This document shows, in pieces, positions 1-5,462 of a stretch of 17,817 bases of DNA. Position numbers and translations under genes: made by a program. Source of the DNA: CAJBLF01 sp964424505. Lineage in GTDB: Bacteria; Patescibacteriota; Gracilibacteria; Absconditabacterales; Absconditicoccaceae. Every line of letters begins with the position of its first letter. The first letter of the stretch is position 1. The notes under the pieces were generated by a model. That model ran no database searches, had not been told where the DNA came from, and saw nothing but the letters and a program-made list of their open reading frames with translations. The stretch spans positions 1-17,817 of the forward strand of contig CAYRIQ010000015.1 of assembly GCA_964424505.1 (NCBI GenBank). Direction: 5' to 3'.

Positions 1-770
1 TGCAAAATATCAGAGGTCATGGAACATCATCCACTTTTTTGCTGTGCTATTTTTGCTTGCTCGTATAGGTGCTCGACCGAGATATCTCATGACACTGTTG
101 TATCGGATGAGGTCTGGTTTTGTTTTTTTTATTGTTCTTTTGAGCTTGATTGCTTCGTAAAAATTTCCTAATCCAGTAATAATTCCTAGATATTTCGCGA
201 GTTTTCCAAGTAGTCATGATGGTACTGTTCATCCGAATAATTCCACTTCATACCCATGTTGTTCTAATAGTTCTTTTGCATCATTGATATAGGTTTCTAT
301 TCATCAAATCTTATTAATGAAATCTGAGACTATAATAATTTTTTTGACTTCCTTTCCTGTGAGAGCGTGGAAATTGACGACTCGACTATCTTTTCAATAA
401 CTGGTTACAGGTGGAAGGTTTCAAGTTGAAGGTTGTAATTTAGCTATTAAATTATGTAATTTTTCTCATGTTGTGTGGCCATGCTGGTGGGTGAGATCGA
501 GTTCTTTATTTATGAATTCTTTCAGTCCTCATTTGGCGTATCAGATGACGGGGAGTCATCGCTTCATAGCGTTTAATGCTGAAAGACCAAATGTTTCTAA
601 ACATTCTGATGGTATCAGGCAGTAATTACAATTTTCTACGTATCTTTTGATAGTTTCTAAGTTTTGTCGTCAGAAAAAATGAATTTTTTTCCGAACATCT
701 CAATCATTTCGATGATAGCATCGAATCATTTTTCTGGTTCAAGTCTTCCGAAGTAGAGGAGTCACAACAT
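1..770 (-). CDS. GT4-like glycosyltransferase, C-domain followed by N-domain, frame-disrupted, partial
   Basis: Read with TGA as Gly, this encodes parts of GT-B fold (GT4, group 1) glycosyltransferases in an unusual order. Residues 4-87 resemble the nucleotide-sugar-binding C-terminal half: LYFGRLEPEKGFD at the start, then PSECLETFGLSALNAM and GLPVIGYAKGG. From about residue 143 a typical N-terminal half begins (KKIIIVSDF, then IGGIETY at 155-161) and runs off the window edge near HDLGYF. The usual E-x7-E motif reads E59 to N67, so the second Glu is missing. The first part opens with ATG at 770 but leaves frame after A7 at 684-690 and would stop at 657. The -1 frame continues without a stop to base 1. 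That frame has no start codon near the shift, so the two parts look like one gene. It could be a permuted or fused enzyme, a gene using -1 slippage, a pseudogene, or a sequence error. The GT family call is firm; the architecture is uncertain. Confidence 0.75.
684..690 (-). other. A7 slippery heptamer at the frameshift in the glycosyltransferase gene
   Basis: On the minus strand the reading frame arrives as GGA AAA AAA TTC, so the seven As are phased as A AAA AAA. This is a canonical -1 slippage heptamer. Moving back one base lands in the frame encoding IHFFGRQN and the rest of the glycosyltransferase. The sequence shows the phase; whether slippage really happens is not known. One missing A in a homopolymer run, as a sequencing error or a real mutation, gives the same picture. 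Confidence 0.5.
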
Positions 771-794
771 AATTTATATATAAATATTTAAACG

Positions 795-834
795 CTCCGC
801 TGGGATTACTTTTGGCATTGCCCCAAAAGTAATC
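795..834. repeat. Palindromic repeat, copy 1 (CTCCGCTGGG family)
   Basis: CTCCGCTGGG (795-804) runs into a perfect 12-bp inverted repeat, GATTACTTTTGG at 804-815 and CCAAAAGTAATC at 823-834, with a 7-base loop. A diverged copy starts with the same ten bases at 3231. It lies between the glycosyltransferase and the Cys-rich gene. On the minus strand no U-tract follows the stem, so it is more likely a dispersed mobile palindrome than a terminator. Confidence 0.7.
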
Positions 835-844
835 AAAAACGCTA

Positions 845-991
845 GCTAGATGCAAAACTCAGAACAAATAATTCAAATATAGATGACCTACCAACTCGCC
901 TCCGTCCCACTTATGGTGGGTCCCACTTCGGCTCGTTCCATTTTACTTCTTTATCTATGAATTGTTTACTATCTCGTGGCGTGCATCTAGC
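845..991. mobile_element. 147-bp miniature inverted-repeat element invading the 3' end of a CDS
   Basis: Perfect 10-bp terminal inverted repeats, GCTAGATGCA (845-854) and TGCATCTAGC (982-991), enclose subterminal inverted similarity: AATTCAAATATAGAT on the left against ATCTATGAATT on the right. Inside is a CCCAC/GTGGG hairpin (906-910 and 916-920). No transposase ORF is present, so this would be a non-autonomous element. Its right end provides the last 12 or so codons and the TAG stop of the Cys-rich gene. Mobility is inferred from structure only. Confidence 0.55.
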
Positions 992-1191
992 GGATGTGTT
1001 TTAGCTATCTTATTTTTTCGCTGTTCTAAACTTAATTTCTGTCCGTCAAGGACTTCTCAGCTGTAAAGTTTTCGTAATACAGAAAGAGCCGAGCATTGCT
1101 CGCATTTCGTTCATTTCCCAAAGCTACATCCACCTTGTTCTTCTCGAAGTTTGATACAAAAATCTATTTCTTTTTTGATGTCTTCTTTCAT
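955..1191 (-). CDS. Small Cys-rich protein of unknown function, 78 aa
   Basis: Family not recognised. The protein has Cys at 12, 22, 30 and 33, the last two as CxxC within a GGCSFGKGTKCEQC stretch, which suggests a small metal-binding fold. Gly27 and Gly45 are TGA. The ATG at 1191 lies inside the 3' end of trmD, so the two genes overlap by 28 bases in different frames and are probably translated from one message. The C-terminal tail (HPLDARHEIVNNS, residues 66-78) and the TAG stop come from the inverted-repeat element at 845-991, so the ancestral protein probably ended differently. The absence of a ribosome binding site and the overlap suggest coupling to trmD. Confidence 0.7.
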
Positions 1192-1946
1192 ATTGCTGAT
1201 TTTTTACTAGCTAAATTTTTGGTCTTTTCTATTCTTCGTTCATTGATGTTTTTATGATGACCACTAAGTAATATTTTTGGCACTTTTATTCAAAATACTT
1301 CTTCTGGTTTGGTATATTGAGGATATTCTAAATTATTCATATTGTGTGCGACATTATAACTTTCATCTTGTCGACTTGCTTCTTCTTTGATGACTCACGG
1401 GATGAGTCTAGTTATCGCTTCGATCATGATCATTGCTGGGATTTCACCACCGAGCGTGATAAATTGTCAGATGGAAATTTTTGAAAATTGTTTAGGATAT
1501 TTTTTCTTCATGTATTGTTCGAAACGATAGTCGATACCTTCGTATCTTGTACAGACGAAAATTAAATTTTCTGAATTGCTCAATGTATGTGCTACCTTTT
1601 GGGTAAAGACTTCCTTGCTAGGGGACAATAAAATTATTTTAAATTTTGAGTTTTGAATTTTAGATTTTTTTTTATTTTTTAAATCCTCCGCCCTACGGGC
1701 ACCTCCTTTAGTAAAGGAGGACAGAATAAACTCTACTGCGTCGATGGCGGGTTTAGCTTTCATGAGTAATCCAGCTCCTCATCAGTAAATACTGTCGTCT
1801 ACGGTCTGGTGTCTATCTGGGCAAAATGTTCTCGGATTGGTAAACGTGAAGCTCAAAATCTTCTTTTCTTGAGCTTTTTTGATAAGCGAAGTTTCGATGA
1901 AACTCTTGAAGATATCGGGGAAGATGCTTACGATGTGGATGTGCAT
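1164..1946 (-). CDS. trmD: tRNA (guanine37-N1)-methyltransferase TrmD with an in-frame repeat insertion
   Basis: TrmD uses S-adenosylmethionine to methylate N1 of G37 next to the anticodon of tRNAs with G at position 36, which prevents +1 frameshifting. The 260-aa product has the family signature throughout: MHIHIVSIFPDIF at the start, TNPRTFCPDRHQTVDD, YGGGAGLLMK (54-63), RYEGID, ISIGQFITLGGE, RLIPGV, NLEYPQYTKPEEVFG and ILLSGHHKNI. These form the SPOUT trefoil-knot domain. The catalytic Asp is probably the D of QDESYN. Six glycines are TGA, including two of the three in the invariant YGGGAG loop and those in SIGQF and RLIPGV. Residues from about 75 to 103 are an insertion not expected in the family, encoded by a palindromic repeat. 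The gene ends in TAG and overlaps the next gene by 28 bases. Confidence 0.95.
1636..1722. repeat. Palindromic repeat inserted in frame within trmD
   Basis: The stretch contains the near-palindrome CTCCTTTAGTAAAGGAG and a CCGCCC-TACGGGC arm (1687-1719), followed by a low-complexity AT tract. It encodes about 25-29 extra residues, including KGGARRAEDLKNKKKSK. These fall between the conserved substrate loop and the ILLSP strand of TrmD, where related enzymes have a short linker. It resembles in principle the Rickettsia palindromic elements that insert into genes while keeping frame. The exact borders are my estimate. Confidence 0.65.
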
Positions 1947-2005
1947 TGATTTTCGTGAAACGATAAATTATTATGTTGTAATGGATGGTAATTGAATTAT
2001 GCTGG

Positions 2006-2047
2006 TGAGCTTATTACACGAAGTTAATTACGTGAAGCATATTACGT
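2006..2047. repeat. Three imperfect 14-bp tandem repeats
   Basis: The units are TGAGCTTATTACAC (2006-2019), GAAGTTAATTACGT (2020-2033) and GAAGCATATTACGT (2034-2047). They sit just after the pilin-like gene's stop and before trmD. A role as a regulator site or as decaying repeat debris is possible; the sequence does not distinguish these. Confidence 0.45.
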
Positions 2048-2051
2048 TTAT

Positions 2052-2738
2052 TTAGAATCCTTTAGCTATATATTGTACGAGTCTAATGATGACGTATGAG
2101 GATACTACAATGAGTAATCCTATGAGTGATCACATAATTCATTTTTTTGCATTGGCAGGATCCTTTCCTGAGCTTGCTGCGAAGATAAACATAAGTCCTG
2201 ATACTATGAGTGCTATAGTGACTAAAGTTCCGATAAAAAATGTCGCAGATAAAACAATATCTTGGACAAAAAGTCCGACTGATGTAGGATCTTCACTATT
2301 TCTTACACTTTTTCTAATGCCGAGCGTGTCGTAGATATTGAGTTTACATTGTCCATTGACCAGTTGATCTTCACAACATTCGATTCCCATGACTTTTGTA
2401 CAGGTTGTTGATGTTGTTGATGTGGTAGTTGAATTAGTGCTATCTGGATTTGGATTACAGCAAAAAAGTCCTCAAGCTCCATCATGACTATATCATTGAG
2501 GACATGATCCGTCTGTATTTAAATCAATTCGTTCATTATCTATTTTGGAACATGAATTTGTTAAATTGTTTTCATTTGGATTATTTGTTACTTCTGTTTT
2601 TTCACATTTTTTTGTTTCTTGATTGCATGTATATCAATCATCACATCCCTCTTGAATACATCATGTGTCTCATGCTGCAAATGAAAAATTGCTACCCATA
2701 AAAATTACCAACAAACATATACTGATTATTTTTTTCAT
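2052..2738 (-). CDS. Secreted Cys-rich protein with T4SS-pilin-like (VirB2-like) membrane domain
   Basis: The 228-aa product starts with a signal peptide (MKKIISICLLVIF, cleavage probably near residue 22). A Cys- and Asn/Thr-rich region of about 110 residues follows, with paired cysteines (CCN, CCE). The C-terminal domain has two membrane helices: about 161-186 (DIVLSATFFIGTLVTIALIV) and about 203-225. They are joined by the short polar turn SSGKDPANAKKGIEG. This helix-turn-helix shape with the AKK...G motif matches the type IV secretion pilin families common in CPR genomes (recalled as PF18895; not searched). Many Gly residues are TGA, for example in AAGDTGC and HDGAGGLFC. The ATG at 2738 is chosen because it gives a complete signal peptide. 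No other T4SS component is visible in the window, so its partners are unknown. Confidence 0.75.
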
Positions 2739-2772
2739 GGGATGACTAAGAGACTAAAAATTGTAAAGTAAT

Positions 2773-2864
2773 TTACCCCACCCCCACCCTCCCCATTACC
2801 CCGCAGTGAAATATACGGGGCAAGCTATGGAGAGGGTCTCCGCCTAGGCGGAGGGGTGAGGTAA
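2773..2864. repeat. Nested multi-arm palindromic element in a divergent intergenic region
   Basis: Outer arms TTACCCCACCCC (2773-2784) and GGGGTGAGGTAA (2853-2864) pair with one mismatch. Inside, CCCTCCCCAT (2787-2796) pairs with ATGGAGAGGG (2827-2836), also with one mismatch, and CCCCG (2799-2803) pairs with CGGGG (2816-2820). A perfect 16-bp palindrome, CTCCGCCTAGGCGGAG (2838-2853), forms a separate arm. The GC content stands out from the AT-rich surroundings, which fits a REP- or MITE-like element. It separates the pilin-like gene from the rightward gene at 2929. Confidence 0.65.
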
Positions 2865-2879
2865 CTATATAGTTTGATA

Positions 2880-2885
2880 TATAAT
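2880..2885 (+). promoter_or_regulatory. Possible -10 box for the gene at 2929
   Basis: A perfect TATAAT lies 43 bases before the ATG at 2929. No convincing -35 is seen 16-18 bases upstream, where the palindromic element ends. The low confidence reflects the AT-rich background. Confidence 0.35.
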
Positions 2886-2928
2886 AATTCTGCTTGATTT
2901 TGCAAATCTAACTACTACCCTCTATGGT

Positions 2929-3204
2929 ATGAAAACACTTGGCGATTTACTTAGAAAAACACTTGCCCATAGACATTTTGGTGATCAAATGGTAGGAGCT
3001 GTCGCGTTGAATACGGTCAGGGCTTTTTTGGGTATCTCAACTTTGGAAGGATATGTCAGATTTAAAGTGTTTTTTCTTAAAATAGAAAATCAATCACTCA
3101 AAATACAGATTTTTAAACAAAAAAGTCAGATCTTACAAGAAGTGAATCTGGCTTTGGAGAAGGTTGGTTACAAAACTAGAGTTGAGGAAATTAGGATGAA
3201 ATAA
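2929..3204 (+). CDS. Small protein, possibly DUF721/DciA-like, 91 aa
   Basis: This is an uninterrupted 91-residue ORF ending in TAA. The middle and C-terminus (VFFLKIENQSLKIQIFKQ, then ILQEVNLALEKVG and the final VEEIRMK) have the pattern of the C-terminal half of DUF721/DciA proteins: a strand of self-association residues, an amphipathic helix, then a short strand. DciA proteins assist loading of the replicative helicase. The family link is recalled, not tested, and the protein is shorter than typical DUF721 members. It is the only gene between 1 and 14610 on the plus strand. It points towards the leftward block, with a repeat between the two convergent ends. Confidence 0.6.
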   Translation: MKTLGDLLRKTLAHRHFGDQMVGAVALNTVRAFLGISTLEGYVRFKVFFLKIENQSLKIQIFKQKSQILQEVNLALEKVGYKTRVEEIRMK

Positions 3205-3230
3205 TAATATTTACTATAAAAATTTTGACA

Positions 3231-3285
3231 CTCCGCTGGGCCTACTTTTTCGCTTGATCCAAGCTAAAACTTGCTAATAGCCTGT
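3231..3285. repeat. Palindromic repeat, copy 2 (CTCCGCTGGG family)
   Basis: It begins with CTCCGCTGGG as at 795, continues with TACTTTTT, and has a GCTTG-ATC-CAAGC hairpin and outer GGCCTA/TAGCC arms. The resemblance to copy 1 is clear over the first 40 or so bases, then fades. It lies between the convergent ends of the genes at 2929-3204 and 3300-3638, so its stem could also help stop transcripts from either side. Confidence 0.5.
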
Positions 3286-3299
3286 GTGTTTATGGGTGG

Positions 3300-3638
3300 T
3301 TATTTTTCCTCCTCTTCGGGGGGGAATTCTTCTTCAAAACTTTTAAAGTTTTTGAGATACATGGTTTCGAAATCATTGTAAATTTTTTCCAAAAATTCAG
3401 GGAAATTTGGTATCTTGGTTTTTAAATAATCTGCGACTTCTGGGGTGACTCATTCGGTTTCTAGAATATCCAAAAATCATTGTCCATCTTCCTCTTTTAT
3501 CTGTTCTACAATATTGGTCATTACTCGATCATAGAGGACTGGTTTGGTCTCTTCTATCATCATATCGAGTCCTTCTTCGTCTATTTCAGGTGCAACTTTT
3601 ATAATCATTTGTTCAAGAAATGTGTCTGTATCGATCAT
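3300..3638 (-). CDS. Small acidic protein, paralogue of the 13091-13378 product, 112 aa
   Basis: The sequence runs MIDTDTFLEQMI...KEEDGQGFLDILETEGV...DYLKTKIPNFPEFLEKIY and ends in an acidic tail. The two glycines in GQGF and TEGV are partly TGA. The core EED-x(3)-FL...DYL-x(3)-IP-x(2)-x-E-x-L matches the 95-aa protein at 13091-13378, so the two are probably paralogues. They resemble a short all-helical acidic family frequent in CPR genomes (I recall DUF5663; not verified). The internal ATG at 3638 is preferred over an upstream one at 3698 because the shared core begins soon after it. It is the last gene of the downstream leftward unit, 87 bases after its neighbour, and may have its own promoter. 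Confidence 0.8.
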
Positions 3639-3664
3639 TTTTTTTGGTTTTATAGGTAAAAAGT

Positions 3665-3692
3665 ATTGTAGTCCTATGTTTTTATGGATCAA
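3665..3692 (-). promoter_or_regulatory. Possible promoter for the 3300-3638 gene
   Basis: On the minus strand TTGATC (3692-3687), a 16-base spacer and TACAAT (3670-3665) lie 27 bases before the ATG at 3638. The 87-base gap to the upstream gene, larger than the others in the block, supports a separate start of transcription. The AT-rich background makes chance matches likely. Confidence 0.35.
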
Positions 3693-3725
3693 AAACAAGA
3701 TTTATTTTTCCTTGTTGTTTGTAAT

Positions 3726-4808
3726 TTATTTTGCTTCTAAAAATTCATTCCATCTCCGTTTTATATTAGTATCGCTAAAACAAATTCGTCCTTTATGTTT
3801 CACTAATATTTCTAACACTTCGTCATCTACTTCTTCTAAAAACTTTAAGTATAACTTTCCTTTGTGTTTTACTAATTCTTTTGCAATTTCTTTGGTTATA
3901 CTATTTAGTCATAAACGAAGATCTCCTTCGTTTTTTGCTAATTCTGTGGCTACTTCTTTGTCTATTTGTTTTATTCTTATGATATCAAATTCTTTTATGT
4001 TTTTTACTATCATTGTATATATCTTTTTATTTAATCTGGTTAAATTTTTAATATTATTGTAATTTCATTCAGCAATTTCTTTGAAAATACTATTGTTGTT
4101 TATTATTTTTTCTCTTAACTTCATTAGATCATATGTATTTATATTGTCTGTGAGTTTCCTTTCTATCATTTTGTTTAATCTAGTCAATTGTTGATAATTA
4201 CTATAATTTCCTTTTAGAATCTCTTGAAAAATTTTATTGTTATTGGCGATTTCTTCTTGTGTTTCTCAAAAACTACTTTCGTATTCTGGTCTTATTAATC
4301 ATAAAATATCTCATAGTGTATATCACAATCATTTTTTATTTTCTTCTTTTTTTGTATTTATTTTATTTTTTTCTCATGAAAATATTTCTCATATATTTTT
4401 TTTAATATGTGTTATTATGCCGTTAAATTCATCCAAAAACCCCATTTTTGTTGTTGTGTTTTCTGTATTTATAATTGTTTTGGGAATGTCTTGTCTTTTT
4501 ATTTTTGATTTTGTTTTTTCTTTTTTCTGCTTTTTATCGTTTTTTTTGATTTTTACTATTTTTGTTTCTGTTTTTTTATTTTCTTCTTTTTTTGTTTTTT
4601 TTGGTTCAATTATTGCTTTTTGTTCGTTTTTTTTGATACCTATAATGGTATCATTCTTTTGCAATTCTTTGTCTGCTTGCAAAATATTTTTTATTTCTGA
4701 TTTGTTTTTAGCATGAAATGCTGGCAAATTTTGTTTTGCTTTTTCTAGATCTGTTAATATTTTTTCCAAATCTTTTGTAGGTACTTTAGTTGCGTCAAAC
4801 CCACTCAT
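3726..4808 (-). CDS. Lys-rich protein with internal duplications and LRR-like C-terminus, 360 aa
   Basis: Family not recognised. Order: an N-terminal helical part (residues 1-60); a very Lys-rich low-complexity linker (about 62-115, KKxKKxE type); a Gly-containing joint (Gly140 is TGA); a duplicated unit ending LTRLNKMI and LTRLNKKI, preceded by GNYSN and GNYNN; then two or three short repeats of the form ELVKHKGKLYLKFLEEVDDEVLE. The last repeats resemble the KHKG-L-L-L type of bacterial leucine-rich-like repeat, which suggests protein binding. No signal peptide is seen. An in-frame ATG at 4832 would add eight hydrophobic residues; the one at 4808 looks more natural. It follows the 199-aa gene after about 30 bases. 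Confidence 0.75.
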
Positions 4809-4838
4809 ATTACTATAAAATAAATAAAACATTAATTT

Positions 4839-5438
4839 TTATGCTTTGCGTTTGTTTAGCTCTTCTTGTATTTTTTTTATATCATACTCTATCCCTTTTT
4901 TTGTGTTTGGTATTTTGTATTTTGGTATTGTTTTTGTGGCTTTTATGCTTTTTTGTCCTCATTGTTTGTTTGTTTTGGTAAGTCTCTCTGTTTTTTTAAC
5001 TGGTTTTTCTATATTTATTGGTGTTTTTTCATTATTTTTTATGATTTTTTTTGTTTCCGCCACTTCCTCAGTAGGAATTTTTTCTTCAATGGGATTTTTT
5101 TGGACTATTATTTCTGGTTCTCAAACTTTATCAAGTGTATCTGCCTTATCCGCGATAGTTTCTCTTTCTGTACTCATGTGATGTGCTTGAATAAATTCTC
5201 CTTTTTTCCCATTATGTTCATAATTATCTTTTATTATATTTGGCACGATAAGTTGTAAATTTCTTGCATGCTCTATATTTTCGTACTTCATTTTACTTAC
5301 TCATTCAGCTATTTTTTTTTGTGCTTCTTTGTCTGTATTGCTTAAAATATCAGCGATATCCTGCTTAAATTCATTAAGTGTTTTTTGTTTTTTTGAGAGT
5401 TTTTTTAATTGTTCAATTTTTTGTTCTATTGTGTCCAT
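4839..5438 (-). CDS. Uncharacterised charged helical protein, 199 aa
   Basis: Not recognised. It starts MDTIEQKIEQLKKLSKKQK, a predicted coiled-coil start. A mixed region follows (NLQLIVPNIIKDNYEHNGKK), then a Lys/Thr/Pro-rich low-complexity stretch (about 120-175) and a final helix ending EELNKRKA. Several Gly codons are TGA, for instance in AEGVSKMK and KVGEPE. No membrane segment or signal peptide is present, so it is likely cytoplasmic. It sits 24 bases after the 1101-aa gene and 30 before the 360-aa gene, so co-transcription with both is very likely. Confidence 0.8.
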
Positions 5439-5462
5439 GATGCTACTTTATATGTATAAAAA

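Noticed and set aside
47..232. A 61-residue minus-strand ORF starting at 232
   Set aside because: It is in a different frame from the glycosyltransferase N-domain that covers the same bases with family motifs.
771..954. tRNA or small RNA gene suggested by hairpins
   Set aside because: The stems are explained by the palindromic repeat and the inverted-repeat element; no cloverleaf with a T-loop consensus could be drawn.
4237..5258. Plus-strand Phe-rich ORFs that look like membrane proteins
   Set aside because: They are antisense shadows of the Lys-rich genes at 3726-4808 and 4839-5438; they overlap each other in different frames and have no homology-like motifs.
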